A DNA stretch of 64,000 nt from Luscinia megarhynchos. Lineage: Eukaryota; Chordata; Aves; Passeriformes; Turdidae. The notes under the pieces are model-generated. The model searched no databases, was not told the DNA's origin, and worked only from the letters and a program-made list of their open reading frames with translations. Position numbers and translations under genes: made by a program. Each line of letters starts with the position of its first letter. Position 1 is the stretch's first letter. The DNA is taken from positions 11,448,906 to 11,512,905 of the forward strand of contig JAPFBE010000002.1 in NCBI GenBank assembly GCA_034336665.1, given 5' to 3'. This document shows, piece by piece, positions 1-13,743 of the stretch.

Positions 1-150
1 CAGAATGTTGACCAAGCAGAGGAAAAGGAACTTATCAATTTAAATGGCAAAAACCATGAAGGAAATGGTGAGGGAATTGAGCACTTGAAGTACCAAGGTG
101 ATCTTCAGCCTGAAGAAGAAATAAAAGAGGATTCTGGCAGTCAGAACCAG
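1..150 (+). CDS. DCDC2: DCDC2, penultimate coding exon (3' part of the gene, left end cut by the window)
   Basis: The first 150 bases are open in frame 1 and encode 50 residues ending SGSQNQ, directly followed by a strong donor (CAG|GTGAGTG at 151). The peptide is Glu/Asp/Lys/Asn-rich and of low complexity. This fits the acidic, disordered C-terminal tail of doublecortin domain-containing protein 2, whose two microtubule-binding DCX domains would lie upstream, outside the window. DCDC2 is a ciliary and microtubule-associated protein that acts in neuronal migration and cilium signalling. The assignment rests on tail composition and above all on gene order: in human 6p22.3 DCDC2 and NRSN1 are convergent neighbours, and NRSN1 is certain here. 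The phase is 0 at the donor, matching the next exon. The true 5' end of this exon cannot be seen. Confidence 0.8.
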
Positions 151-1409
151 GTGAGTGTTTATTCATTCAAACTGTTTTCCTTATGGTATTGTTCCTCATT
201 CATCTCAGCCTTATGCTTCTCATCTGGTCTCTAAGTAGTTAATGTCTGATAAAGTCCTGAGACCGTTTATGAGAACTTCAGTTCATGGAAAAGTTGTTTT
301 CCATCTGTATAGATCAGTTACATTGATAATTGCAATATATGCCCTCCAAGTGAGAAAGCAGATGTTTCTCACTATTTGATGAGTCTGCATCTTCTACTTC
401 CCTTACTATGCTGAATTTTGAAAAAAAAGTATTTAAAAAATAAAATCTTGCAGTTTCCAGAAAAGCAGAATCATGTATTTCTACACTACTTTGTCTTTTA
501 GGACAGACAGAAGAGTGTGTTCATGACACCAGGAGCCTCATTATTTTGATTAATTGACTTTCACAAAAGTTGCATTTCATAAAGAACTTTTACCTTTGAT
601 TTGTGGAAGTTTCATCTCTTTTTCTTAGAAATTGAAAAATACAGTGGATATGAACAAGATCCTTCAAAGCAAGGGGCTTTACTCAGTTTAGAAGCAAATA
701 TCCTATTAATTTAGGATACATGGTAACATGCTTGCCTTAGATGGAGCTGTGCAACCCACCTAAATAAGGAGAACTCCCCTGATTGTCAAATGAACTGACC
801 AGCTCACAGAGTGTGGGAAACAAAGTGTTTTGTTTGATGAGGAGGATCCAGGTCTGGGAAGAGTGGGATTCATGAGTGTCAGAAGCAGAGCAAATTGCTG
901 CACATTCCCTGCCTACAGGCTGCTGAAAAACAATCTCTTCCTCTGCTTCCTGTGACACTGTGGATGGTTTCTTGCACTTTGCACCTGGGCTTTCTTCTGT
1001 TCCTGTATGACACACAAGAATATTTTTCAATTGAGAGAGCTGAGCAACGTGACATTTTCTTGGGCTCTGAATTTATTCTGTGCTTCATATATTAGATTTT
1101 TGTTTTAGATAAACTGAAGCTATTTATGGAGAAGTGAGTGAGCATTCACTTTAAATGCATATGTGGGTAACTGGGTGCTTGATGAAAGAATTGCAGAGGG
1201 GGAACCTCTAATGTGAGTGCCTTCTCCTTTGGAAGATACATAAGTATAAAATAAATGAAAATTTTAATGTGATCACTCTTGGAAAACATTTTTTTTCACA
1301 TTAAAAATACTTTGTAGAAATTTTAATATTAAGTGCTTAATGCTGTATTGAAATGAAGTGAAATCTTTGGTACCTGATGACGTTAACAGCGCCTGTCCTT
1401 TTTCTTCAG
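151..1409 (+). other. DCDC2: Last intron of DCDC2
   Basis: This 1,259-bp intron lies between donor GTGAGT (151) and the acceptor tract CCTTTTTCTTCAG ending at 1409. Short open frames at 737-1095 on both strands have no recognisable content and are treated as chance. Confidence 0.75.
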
Positions 1410-1517
1410 GATGATCCTGGTCTTGAAAAGACATCCACAAATCCAAGGGTGACAGTCACCAGCCCACAGGAAAGTGAAAAGAACGACCAGAGCAATGACT
1501 ATGCAGCAGTTGCATAA
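1410..1517 (+). CDS. DCDC2: DCDC2, terminal coding exon with stop codon
   Basis: After a pyrimidine-rich acceptor ending at 1409 the exon runs in phase 0 for 35 codons, starting DDPGLEK, to TAA at 1515-1517. The C-terminus reads QSNDYAAVA. The composition (Asp, Glu, Ser, Thr, Asn) continues the disordered tail of the preceding exon. Joining the two exons keeps a single open frame, which supports the splice. The gene is transcribed toward NRSN1, whose stop codon lies 13.4 kb downstream on the opposite strand. The exon structure is seen directly. The gene name is inferred from tail character and synteny. Confidence 0.8.
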   Translation, partial: DDPGLEKTSTNPRVTVTSPQESEKNDQSNDYAAVA

Positions 1518-2290
1518 AACAGGAAAAATGTAATGAGCAGAAAATGAAAAAGGATAACACTTTAAATATAAAGCATGTTTTTTTTGTGATTAATAACTTA
1601 TATTAGAAAGGCAAGTTGAGTACCCATGTAATGAGTTGTGAGATGATGATGCACTATGGATTGATGAAAAGCAAGTGTTTATATCTACTAGAACACAGAA
1701 TTATTTTTACAAGTTGAGATTTTCTGCTAGAATTTGAGGGAGAAAATGCAAGAGTACTTTATAGTAGTGTTGGAAATGAACTATTCTGTGGTATGAGATA
1801 GCAGCAATAGAATAACCACAAAAATTGCACTGTTCCAGGGAAAGGAAAAGAGATCCACCCAGATTCAATGTCAAAACTTCTTTGTCGATTTGTTCAGGAA
1901 AAGAAATGATTTTTTACCTTTTAACTAGGACATATGTAGTTTTTCCTCTAAAATTCCACATGATAGGTATAATTTTCAGGTATAACATTGAGATATAACT
2001 AGAATATGTTCCTCACCTAATGGATTTATGCCCACAGAAACGAGTGTACTATAGTAAGGGGCCAGTTCAATGTTACTAAATAGTCTGTTTTCAGTATATA
2101 AATTAGAATTTTTAGGTTTAGCATACATAAATAGAACTTATTTAGCACTATGAATACATGTAGACAGCCTACAATACTGCAGCTTGTTTGCATTTAAAAC
2201 AGAAAATTTTGTTGATTATCCTGCACTGATTCACTAAATAGTGAATTACTGTCATCATGAACAAAAAAATAAAGGAAGAATATGTAGTAA
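1518..2290 (+). other. DCDC2: Probable DCDC2 3' UTR
   Basis: Non-coding AT-rich sequence follows the DCDC2 stop codon. The first canonical AATAAA downstream on this strand is at 2268-2273, which would give a 3' UTR of roughly 770 bases. Later AATAAA copies occur in the AT-rich DNA beyond, so the end is only a candidate. Confidence 0.4.
2268..2273 (+). terminator. DCDC2: Candidate polyadenylation signal for DCDC2
   Basis: This is a canonical AATAAA hexamer about 750 bases after the stop codon. It is the first perfect hexamer in sense orientation, but hexamers are common in AT-rich DNA. Confidence 0.35.
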
Positions 2291-5200
2291 ATTAGTTTAA
2301 AAAGTTGAATTTGGATAGGTTTGTAATTCAGTCTTAAGAGAAACTTAATTTATTAATGAACTAAAAAAAGAACTTGCCTATATTCATACTGAAATGTCCA
2401 TGAAACCATTGCTGTTGATGGAGCTATTTTAATATGTGAGACATCAGGATGAGCCCACCAGCTTTCTGTAAAAGTCAGGAACAATTATTGCATTTATGAA
2501 CCCTTTGCATAGCCTTAATGGTTGGAAGTGTGTCATCATCCTTTTGAGCAAGCTGTCTCCTGATAGGCTGTGGCTTAATATGCATTAGTAAATAAGGCAT
2601 TGATCCATGGTATTAGTTCTCTTAATGACACTGATTCCATTGCTCTTATCATTTCTCTGTTAGTAATGGGAATAATTTGTAGTTCGTAGAAATACAGCCC
2701 TGAGCATAATTGTATTAATTATACAAAAGAAATAGGGGTTTCCTTATCGTTAATGCTAGTAAATTATTACTACAAGAAACTTAATGTCATTTTTTTTGAT
2801 TTTATGCCATTAAGACAAGAATTACATTTATGAACAAATTGAACTTGAAGCATTGTTTAAGGAATGTGGAGAACCACTTGTCATAAATGAAACTCAAACA
2901 AACATCTTCTCTTCTTCTATTAGTTACTAAGTATATTTTTCCAGTGTAATAGAAATAGGTGGAGATCCTTCAGCATATTTCTCTGCTTTGGCAGTGTAAG
3001 CATAAAAGACAAGTTAAAAAACTTATGAACAGGGTTAGAACAGTCTGCCCTGTGGCATCTCTGAATTGTCTGTGAAACCTTCTTGAAACCTTCTGTCTAT
3101 GAAACCTGTAGCTTCTGTTGAGCTGTCTGGAAAAGATCGAAGGGAATATTGCATTTGTGATCACTTCAAAATAAGCTCCTAATTTAGCCAAGCTCTAAAG
3201 CAAAGTATGCATGCTTCTGTTTTTTTGTGACAGCAATTAAACCTATGCTCAAATATATTCGATTTCTCTGGAATTTAAAAAGACATTTATAGTTAAGCAG
3301 AAGTAAAAATGGACCAACTGTCCCCCAAAAACAAAACAAACCCCAAAACAAAACAAAAGCCTGAAACAGAATAACTATATAAACAGAATAACTATAACAG
3401 AATAATAAAATATCTGTGGGTGATAGTGAGGTAAAATGACACAGGGTGCCTTTATTGTTGGTTTCTATTTATAGCTTCTGTGTGCCAGCAGTTTCTGTCA
3501 TTTCTTTCCTTTCCCCAAAACTTTGGTAATTTCCATACTTAAAAGACTTAGAGATATCACAAGAATAATTTAAGAATTAAACTAAATTGTAGGGAAATGT
3601 AATGTTTTTTCCTACATAGGAACCTGAAATTCCTGTGAGTGTTACTCAAGAATGTTTTCCCCTCTGTTCTCTTGTAAGAAAGATAGGATATATTTCTTCA
3701 GAAAAGCAAATCTAACTGTTTGAAAATAGAGGTATAACTATTTTATCATTCACCTTAACAACACTGACAACATGAATTTTGTATCAGGTTCTTTTATTTA
3801 GGGAAACTAGTTAATGCCTAACAAATAATTCTAGAAATTAAACAAGAGTGATGCAGGTGGTCTTGCTGATAGTTTTTCTGTCTTAATCTGCTGTGTGTGA
3901 TGGCTTAACTCAGTTTCACCTGAGAAATGCATTATTTTGTAAAGTTTCTATAATGGTGTTTTATTAGGCTTATGTGCAACAATTCTGAGGGTTTTTAAAG
4001 AATTGTTTTCTTGTTTTGCTTTTATTTTTAAAAAGAATTTGCCATTAAAGAGAACTAGTACTAGTATTCCTGTGTTTTCTCTCATATCAAGGCCTGTTTG
4101 ATGTTGTCTGTCTTTGGGTTACTGACCTTAGAAATTTGGTGATTTTTTTCAGCTGATAGGATTCTCTCATAACTAAAACTTTAAAAAAAGCAAAACAAAC
4201 CAACAAAAAAGTGATTTGCTAGGTTTTGTATTGCAACCGTGAAAGAAAATACATTGACAATTTAGCTGATAGTTATACATAGTTATAAATGTCAGACTAA
4301 TGGCACAGTTAAACTTGCTCAGGGAGTTTTTTAATGTCACAATTCAGGTTAGGCCTGGGTTATAGGTATGTGTGTACTGTTCAGGCAATACTCAGGAAAT
4401 TACTTGAGTTTTATCTGTTCACTGGCAATTCCTGGGAAAATTCCCAAACTTCTACGTCTCCCTACAGAGATTCCTAATTGCAACAAAGCATTAAAGCATA
4501 GGTTTAAATCCCACAGGACTGCAATTTTCATTGAATTTTAACTAATGATTTGGTGCCTCGACATGTCAGAGCCAAAATAAAGTTGGTTTGTGGAAACAGA
4601 TGGATGAAAATAGAGAAAATATAATTAATCCCCACTCAGTTTCATCTAAAGTACAGTAAAATAAGACAGTGTGCAGAAGAATAAAAGACTGAATGTGAGT
4701 ATTCTGATCACTTGATTCTGATCACAGGGAGAGGATTGTTGCTGGGCTATTTTGATTGATTACCCCAAATGTACATTAAAACAACCACTAGATAATAAAT
4801 GTAAATACCAAATGAAGTATCTGCAGAAAGGGTGTGTTTATAAGTAGTTGCAATCAGAATGATTGAATGGGATGCACTCAAAGATGTTTTGTTTTGGGTG
4901 CTGACAGCCTTCAATCTAAGTTTTAATCAAAATAGTGCTGTGGACACAGCAATAGACAGTGGAGCCATCTGCTCTCTGTAGATCCTTGTGCATGGGCACA
5001 TTTGTATCCATCAATTTATAGATGGTGTGAGTGCTGAAACTGAGGGCATTTGCTGTGTGCTCACACACACTGCACATAAATCATGTGCATATTAATATTT
5101 TAATCTCATAATGTTAGTCATGGGAAATATTATTGGTTGTACCTGAAATTTGCTATAATGATACAAGATTATGTAATGTTATATACATCAAAACCTAGTA

Positions 5201-5390
5201 ATAACCTCATAAGAAGGGTGATGTATTTTCTTATGTTGTGTGTACACTTCAAGTGAAAAGGAAATGTTGGTCTGGGAGCTACTGGAAGCTTTGGGGCCAT
5301 AAGGAAGTGGACAGGATTTGGAAAATTCAAGAAAGAAGGTACAAGTCTAGAGTGCAGCACGTAAATACCAAAACATTGAAAGGCCTTTAG
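2291..5390. other. Intergenic AT-rich DNA, no gene seen
   Basis: This is 3.1 kb of unannotated spacer between the convergent genes. It contains a small A-rich/tandem patch (listed separately) and scattered short chance ORFs. No transposon family, RNA gene or coding exon was recognised. Confidence 0.6.
3326..3410 (+). repeat. Small A-rich simple repeat and three-copy AGAATAACTATA tandem
   Basis: A (C)AAAA-type stretch at about 3326-3360 is followed by about three imperfect copies of a 15-17-bp unit containing CAGAATAACTATA (3366-3410). It is probably replication slippage and no function is suggested. Confidence 0.65.
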
Positions 5391-5394
5391 TATT

Positions 5395-6650
5395 AACCTG
5401 GAGAGCAGCAAAGTCCCCCCGCATTTCCAGGCGGGGCTGCCCACCCCCTGGCCAGGCTTCATATGGAAATCACGGAGTGCTTGCCTCCTGCCAGCACTGC
5501 TCCGTGCCTCCTGCTGGATCTGGTGGATGTTGGCTCCCTTCCAATGGCACTGGCACTGGACTTCTCTCCAGTATGGCCAGTGCCTGTCTTGCACAAGGAG
5601 CCCAGACTTGGACAGAGATGAGGGGAAAGGTCACCACCCTCCACCTGCTGCCAGAGCTTTGTTTCTGCAGCCCAGGGTTCTGTCAGTGACACCTTCAAAC
5701 TGGGGCTCATCCTGGGGTTCTCCATGACCCAGATGTTTGCACAGCTGCAAGGGCTTGTCCCTTCCTGGTGTTGGAGACTGAAATGTTTTAATTTATGTCT
5801 TAAACATCTTCATGAGGTACTTTTGCCTATTACAGCAAAACTGTTTAAAAGCAGCAGAGACCACCAAGCCCTGACTGAAGCTTTACACTGCTTGTTGATG
5901 GAGATAAGATAAAGTGACTCAGGTCTGGGATGGGGGAAGAAGAATACATTCACAGAGGGAGCAGGCTGTGCACCCTCGGGGTGGAGACCTCAGCCCCAAG
6001 GCTATCAGCTGTCAGGCTCCAACAGACCCCTACACCAGAGGAGGGGGGAGGAGAGGTTTTGGGTGGTAAAAAAGCCTCCAGCCAGAGGCAGTGAACACCC
6101 ATCCTCTGCTGTGCAGAGGAGCTCAGCTCTGGGTCCCCTCCACCCCAGGAAAAGCCACCTCCACATGAAGGACAGCAGAGGGGGTGTCGTGACCCATCAA
6201 AGGAGCCCCCCAAAGGAGTCCCCACACCCTGCACCAGAGCACTGAAATGTGATGCAGCAGATCCACGGTGTGGCAAGGGACAGTGTCAAACTGGCTCCCT
6301 GCACAGGAGGCACGTGGCCATTGCCACCTGGCCCAAATGTACATTAACCCATTGAATTCTGTCCTTTTCAGCAGCAGGAGGTGGGGGCCCTCACCACCAA
6401 GAAGACCAGAGGGAGGGGAGAAATGAGATGTCATTGGGACCCATGGAAGGGAGGTATCTTTCTACCTAACCCCTGTCACTCTCTCCCTGTGTCACCCTCC
6501 CCCCCATACACTTTACTATTACTTCCTTTTTCTTTCTCTTACTATTAAATAAAATATATCAACTTTTTTTTTTTGGCATCAACATCTAACCTCCTTTGGT
6601 TTTAATCAAGTTATGGGGTACATTTCGAACCTTTCTGGTTTCGATCCATT
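5395..6650 (+). mobile_element. Probable LTR-retrotransposon-derived segment
   Basis: This block is much richer in G and C than its surroundings. It has CACTGG/GCCAGTGCC-type motifs at 5540-5590 and a pyrimidine-rich stretch at 6455-6545. A polyadenylation signal (AATAAA, 6548-6553) is followed by a T-run and a downstream tail. That layout (GC-rich U3, pyrimidine tract, poly(A) signal) resembles the 3' portion of avian endogenous retroviral LTRs. No target-site duplication or clear TG...CA ends were found, so boundaries are approximate and it may be more than one fragment. The ORFs inside show no protein family. Confidence 0.35.
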
Positions 6651-9600
6651 TTATTCACAGAGACTTAGTTTTCTTTGTTCTTCTGTGTTTAGACTGGTTT
6701 GTAACACCTGGGTACAGTACCTGGCCCTTGCCAAGCTGAGCTGCAGGCAGTTCCTGCCAGCCCCTTTCTCCAGGCCATCAAGGCCCCTCTGCTTGGCAGC
6801 AAAGAGCAGTTTGTAGTCACCATTCAGAATGAGTTCTTCCCCATAGTGGAGTACTGTGTTGAGACACTTAAACAATGCACTTTACCTTAAATCCTTATAA
6901 AACCTTTTGTTCAAACTCACTGCATTGCTTTCAATTCTTAGTTTAGGGCTATTTTTTTTTTCTTCTTTCTCATCCTATCTCTATCAGAAATGAAAATAAG
7001 TTTTTAAATATGAAACCATTTATGTTTCCTTCATCAAAGCCATTCAACACAGTAGAAAGGAAATGCATTTCTAGAAATACATATTCCAATTTAAATGCTA
7101 CACCTGGTAAGATAATTCCTCTCAAATGCTAAACGCCCCCTCCCCCCCAATATTACACCATTTATTTTTAAACAATTTCTTTTTCTTTAAAATGAAATTA
7201 TTCTTCTAAATATTTGTAATTGAGAAAGTAACTCCCAGTTCCCCCTTCCTCTCTAGTTAAGCAAGACTTGCCCACACTGTGAGTATCCCAGTGACTGGGA
7301 ACTGTCTGGGAAGAGGTAAAGTGGTGTGAGTCTTGGGGACTCCTGCTTGAGAAGATGGGAACAGCCAACCCCAGTGGGGGAGAAATAAGTAGTCCAGCCT
7401 TCAGCTGAAGCACTTTTGTGGATGAGCCATTTGAATGTTTTAGAACCAAGGAGCTTGACAAAATCAATGCTTGAGATAGGAGGAAATTGTTACTTTATTA
7501 GCAAGTACTTAGGGGGTGGGTGGTACTTTGGGTTTGTGTTCACATAGGTGAGTGAGTTCTCCCACTCCTGAGAGAAGAAAATGTATTCAGACTTCAGTGA
7601 TATATAGACTTTTCTCCTTGTATTAGTTGGGAATGACCTCTGATTAGAGATTTGAGTGATTTAAACTCCTCTGTCTCAGTGATGAAGTGGTGGTGTCAGA
7701 GATAAGCAGCCACGCTGCCACTGCACTTTGGGTACTCAGCTTGGTATCCTCATAAAAGATGTTGCCCTTGCTTCCTCTGCTGCCATAGGTTGTGGTTTTA
7801 TCACTGCATAAAATATCCTCATCCTTCTGTTTCTCTGCTGCACTTGCTTCCAGTTTGGTTGGAAGAAAAGATACTACTAAAAATAAAGCCTGTACCACAT
7901 TCTCCCTTATAAATTGTTGATTCAAGGCTGGCATCCTTAGAGTAACCTGAGCTTCACACCTTCCCATCATTCTCCTATTGATGCAGCACAAGGCCTAGTT
8001 CAAGCTGAGCACAGGGTTCACAGTTCAAAGTACCCTGACCCTGTGACTGTAGGTTATCCCAGGACAAGGAAGGTAAGGTAGCTAAATCTCTTGGGTGCCT
8101 CTGGCTGGGGCACACCCCAGGCACATCTGATGCTTGCAGATGGTCTTGTGTGTGTGCAGAGAGGCAGACATCTGTTGTAATATAACTGTGCTTGCTCATG
8201 GGGATTAGAGCCTTTCCCTGGAGAACCTTCCCAAGAATGATTTTCTGTGGGGAAATTGAAGCAGAGGGTTTTTTGCATGAAAGGCGTGGGCTGTTTGTTT
8301 GTTTGTTTGTTTTTGGAGGGAGGAGTGGGTAGTTCATCTCAAAGGCCCTAATGCTGGTGCTAAGCCTTTTTTTCACTCCCTAGCACCTCTCTACACTCGG
8401 TGTTCTGCTGCTGTTCCACAGCAGGGAGAGCCCTGGTGCTGCAAAGGGCCCCTGAGCGTGGCTGCTGGGCTGGGCAGTGGCCAGGCTGGGGCATGTGGGA
8501 GACAGATCATAAGGCACACAACACTGCCTTAGGAGGGCTCCTGTGCCAAAATAAGTGCTGCACGTGTCAGCAGTGTACATCTGTGCGTACTGGGCTCCAT
8601 GTGGTGCTCCCAGCAGCTTGGCTTCTTTAACTGCTGAGCCCTGCCTACAAGCAGGGAGCCAGGGCTAGTTTAGTTCCCTCACACGTGGGATGCAGACTGC
8701 AGCCCTGGACAGCTCCATTCTCTGCACTTTGCTGTGAGTGTGCCTCAGCTCAGGCCTGATGTACAGGAAATGGCCAGCAGCCTTACACAGCAGATCTGGA
8801 GATACTTCAGTGTACATTTTGAGTTTCTTCTAAACCAACATCTGTGTGACCCACAGCTGGGTGTATTAAAGACAAGGACTTGATGGGCTGGTCTGCACCA
8901 CTCCTGGAGAGAGATTTGGGACCTGCATTGTGCATGCCTGCTTGCTGGCTTGCTGGCACACAGCCTGTGTGAGGAGACCTGGCAGCACACCAGACAAAAA
9001 TAGGGGCCAGAGCCTTCTCAGCACAGATGCCATGAATGCATCTGCAGAGACAAAACATTCTGGCTGTCAGGTCTGGAGTTGTTTTTGAGCTGAGGCCTTC
9101 AAGGTTTATGCCAGTGGTTCAGGCAGGTGAATCTCTGTTATCTGGTGAATGTTTTCCTGTAATACCTCTGGCTAAACACATATGGTGCCCCAAGAGGAAG
9201 CAGTTTAGCTCAGAGAGCAGTGCTGAGGCACTCCTCAGAGGGCAGTCACTGCTGCTGGAGGGGCAGAGGAAGGGCAGAGGACTCAGACAATTCTCCTTGT
9301 CAGGGCAAAGATCTGTCTGCTTCTCTATGGCCAAACACAAGACACGTTGAAACCAACAAACTCAATTTATTGCTTTCCAGTTACATGACCACCTGGAAGT
9401 CAGCACAAGCTCTTCTATTCTGTTGTGATTTCAAGCTGCATGTGCTGCAATCATCTCTCTTTCACTGCAAGGTCTTACTACTCCTCCCTTGGCATAAGAT
9501 AGCGATGTCTCCCTCCTGGGAAATCTGAGACCTTGGCTCTCAGGGCACAGGGAGTTCACATGGCTGCTATTGTGATTTTTGGAAGAGTGCTGGAGCTGCC

Positions 9601-12600
9601 TCTGCCCTGAAAAGCTCAGCTACAGGCTAAAAGAGCTAAAAGCTGTCACTGGGTCTCAGTGAATGCCTCTGCTCTGTTTTGCACTGATGTGTGCCTTGCT
9701 CAAGGTTTTCTCAGTCACCTCTGATATGCAAGGGGAGGTGCAGATGAGCCCATTTGTGACCCACAAAGCAGGGAGCCAGAAACCCAGTCAGCCTGTGTGA
9801 GAGGGATACTGGGGCACCCTCTGATTTGTGCTCCTTGGAGATAGTGGTTCTGCTCAGCAGTCTTTGAAGTGAGGATTTTTGTCTGGGCACAAACTTGCTC
9901 CAGTCTCAGAACCACCTTTGCAAGGGATCATTTGAGAGTTGAACCCATTCTGAACAACAGCTACCTGAAGAATTTTTTTTTATCATGGTGTAAAGGATAA
10001 AATGTGTCCTCTCATTAGAGATAATGCACTTGTCCAACAATAAGGTCCTCATGCTTGTGTAGACATCTGTGGGCATATTGATGTCAGAAGTTGATTTTTT
10101 TTTAAATGAAGATTTTAGCCACTGTACTTATATTGTTCTGGTCACAGATTTTAGACCTGCAACAAGTTTTTCTATGCTTTCAGTATTCACTGACTCTCTC
10201 TTCTGATACTCTCTGACAGATGACCACAACAACATCAACACATCCTTTTAGCCTCAGGCTGAAGGGTGCCTTTAGCTAGGAAATGACCTGAAGTGATGAG
10301 TGCCATAAATTTTGAGGCTGAAATTGCTGGAGCAGCGTTGTTAAATTGACTAGCTTATTAGCATTGTTTAAAACTGATCTCCCATCTATATTTGCGAAAG
10401 TCCATGAATGAAAAATTATGGAAAAAGAGTGCCTTCAAAAATCAGCTGTAAATAATTAGGAAAAAGTAATAAAAGAGGTTATTTGATGCAGGCTCTTTTC
10501 TCTGAAGGGCTGTTAGAATTACTTGCTTCACCTACTGTCAATATGCAGAGATTATTTTCATCCTAATACCTCTGTAAATTATCTGACACCAAAACTGAGC
10601 TTTGGCCTGCTTAATGTGCATCAAGTGAACTGATGCAGGAAATTCACAGTGTGTATGCCACATGTCCAGATAAGAACTGAAGAAAAATAGAGGGGGGGTG
10701 GATGGATTTTTTGCCCAGAGACCAGAAGGCTCCAGAAGAATCACACACAGTGTCTAAATATTGGAAATAGGAGGAAACTAGATGGGTCTTCCCATTTACA
10801 ATGTTTTCCCCTAGGACAAACTATCCCATGGGGATGAACTGGCAAAACCCAAGCACTGTTTCTCTAAGAGCTGCATGGGCATTAACCCCAAATGACTGGT
10901 GCAGGGAAATGCTCTGCAGAGATGTTGCTTCCTTCAGCTGTGTAAGGGGTAGGACACGGAATGGGTGAGGCTGTGCCTCCACAGCCTGCTCATACAGCTC
11001 ATATTTTATTGTCTCTCTACCCCTGAAAGGCAGTGAGCTGAGAGGGCAGCCTGCTGTGTAATGGCAGGATGACTGGTCACTGCTGAATAATCCCAAGTGC
11101 TAATTCCTTTATTTTACCAAAATTGTTCCATTCTTAGCCCTTTTTAGAAAGCTGCTGGGAAAGTATATCCAGCTAAGGTACTTGCAGTCTTTTCCTCTCT
11201 CCTTTGCATTTCATGCCCTCAGGGGCTGAGTGGCCTCCCTGGTGTGCAGCTTGTGCTGCTGCTCCCCCCTGCCAAACCTCTCTCTCTGCAGCCTCCCCAT
11301 TCTGCTGCTTCTGCTCTCATGAAGAGCTGTTAGCTTTTACTTGTGCATGATTAGAAGTCTCATACTTGGAAATGGCAGGCTGAGGCTGTAGCTGGGAATT
11401 AAATCTGCTTACAGGCAGCTCAAGAGGAAGAATGCTTCCGTCTCTGCCTTTTGCCTGTGATTCACCATGCACTGGGAGAAAATGGAAAATGTAGGGATCG
11501 AGACAGCCTGGAGAGTGGAGGATAAAAAAGATGCTAACAGAAGCCTTTTCTGCACAGTGTGCTGAGGAAGCAGAGCTAGCCTTCAGGAGAACATCTATTA
11601 ACCAAAATGAAGCCAGTAATTACCACTCAGATGAAGATTGTGATTTCTTTCGCTACAATTGCAGAGAAAATGGTGTCAGGCTGGGAGGGATTGCACTGTA
11701 ATTTGAAGCCAAATGAGGCTAGAAGAGGGGCAAGAAATAAGGTGAGCATGAAGAAACTGAAAGGAGCCTCTGGAGCAGGGAGGTCAGAGGGTTGAAAAAA
11801 GAAGAGCTTGGCTGCTTAAGCCATTTCATTTGCACTGGGGTCTCCATTAATGTGTCCTTTACAAAGCTGATGGCAGTCAGTGCTTGGAGGGGAAGTCCCA
11901 GGGAGTCCCATAGTGCATGCTGCAATTTAGCGGCCATGGGAAAAGTAAAAAAAAAAAATTACATGTAGGGAAATTGATATGTGCAGGGACAGAATGCCCT
12001 GAACCTCACTAGAAATATCCCAGGGAGTGTGACTGCCTCTTGCTGCATTCTATCTGGAGGCCATATCACAGGCATTTTCCACAAGAACAGAACACAGTAC
12101 ATTTCCACTACCTTTTGCTAATGCTTCAGTTTCTGCACCAAAGGGTGAATCTGTAAAAACATTACAAGAAAATGGATCTTAAGAATGTTCCTGAAGTGTC
12201 CTAATCTTTCCAGGATGTGTCTTCTTAATAGTAATCGAGCAATTTTCTGCTCAATATTTCTACAAAAGCTGTGTGTGGCACTGATTCTCTGCTGTGAGGG
12301 ATTGCAGCCTCTGGAGGTCTCAGTTCCAGAAAAGCTCCAAGCAACCGAAACAAGGGTTTAATGAGATGAAAACTGTGTGGCAACGTTAGCCATGACAGCA
12401 TTATCAGCTTTGCTGCTGCTGCTGCTAAATCCCAAGTGCATTTCCTATCCCAGCAAGCGTCAGTAAAATCCTCAAGGGCATTTCTTTTCCCCTAGCACCT
12501 GGGTAATGCCATGCCATGACTCATCTGCTTTGGTACTGTCAAAGCATGTTCAGTTCTGTGCAATGTGACTGAGCACCTGATGCTTGGATCCGCTCTATCA

Positions 12601-13740
12601 ATTACCTGTTGGGTCAGTTGTCCTCTCGATGAAAATTTAGTGACACTTCCATGTATGATGAAATGTATTTTAAAGAAAACTAAAGAAAACCATACAGCTA
12701 GTTTGGGTGAACTACCCCAACCTCTGCTTTCTTTTCCAACTGGATTTTCAGTCAAACTTCCAGTACAGTGATAACAAAACGCAGGTGAAGAGAAAGGACT
12801 CAGCTACAGGAGCCCTCGCTCTCATCTCCTTCTGTGAACTTCACTGTAAAACTTCAAATGTCACATTTCCTCCATGCACAATTAAAAAGCCTCAGTTGAA
12901 AAGGCCAGAACAGCTTGACTCTGCTGCCCACACACTGATAGCCTGACAGCAGAAAAGCCAATGGCAGTAAACAACACTCCTTGCTACCAGGACAGGAAAT
13001 GCTGAGGACCCTCTCTACCTGGAATAATTAACAAACAGCAGCAGTGACAGCTCCTCCATGTGCCTGTAAGTAATCAGTACCCCTCACCCCTGCTCTTGAT
13101 GGTTTTCTTTATAAATACACAGCTCACCTTGCCAGTCTTCTGATCTTTTCCACTAGCACTGCTTCATCTATTTCTCCCTAGATTACAGTCTTATTTTGAA
13201 GTATTGGGTGCAATGTGCCTTTGCATTTCTAATATGTGGGCGCCAGTGAATTGCCAGATGCCTTTACACCTTCCTTCTTCCATTCTCTGCGACCGTGTGC
13301 ATGTGACGAGCTCTCAACTGTCCATCTTTTCTGTGCTAATGCTTGGACTCTGTTGCCAAGATGGGAACTTTCTTTGCAAAAGAAAATTTTACTTCTCATT
13401 GTATTGTTTGCCATGGTAATTATTACAGATTCAGTTGAAATTTCCAAACACATACTGATCTGGCTTATTGATGTTGTAAGTCTGAACTGAGTGTCACAGA
13501 CCACAAAATGTTTTATGAGCAAGGGAAAGAGCACAGCTCTTACCACATACCTGCCATTATTGTGGCAGAATTTCTTTGATTCAGCACCAAAGTGGCTTCC
13601 TTGCCACTGTAAGATGAAAACAGACTGCATTAAGAGACCAGTGATTTTTCAACTGCTAATTTCTCCTTTAAGCAGTGCTCTTAAATTCTTTTTTACTAGA
13701 AAGAAACTTTTTACAAAATCCACAGCTGGCTCACGCCTAG
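6651..13740. other. Intergenic DNA between the convergent genes, no gene seen
   Basis: This is 7 kb of non-coding spacer. There are many short ORFs under 135 codons on both strands, often overlapping, without recognisable domains or consistent splice sites. Small features are a TGTTTGTTTG run near 8293-8311 and a (GCT)5 run near 12411-12426. No CR1 3' end or RNA gene was recognised. Confidence 0.55.
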
Positions 13741-13743
13741 AAT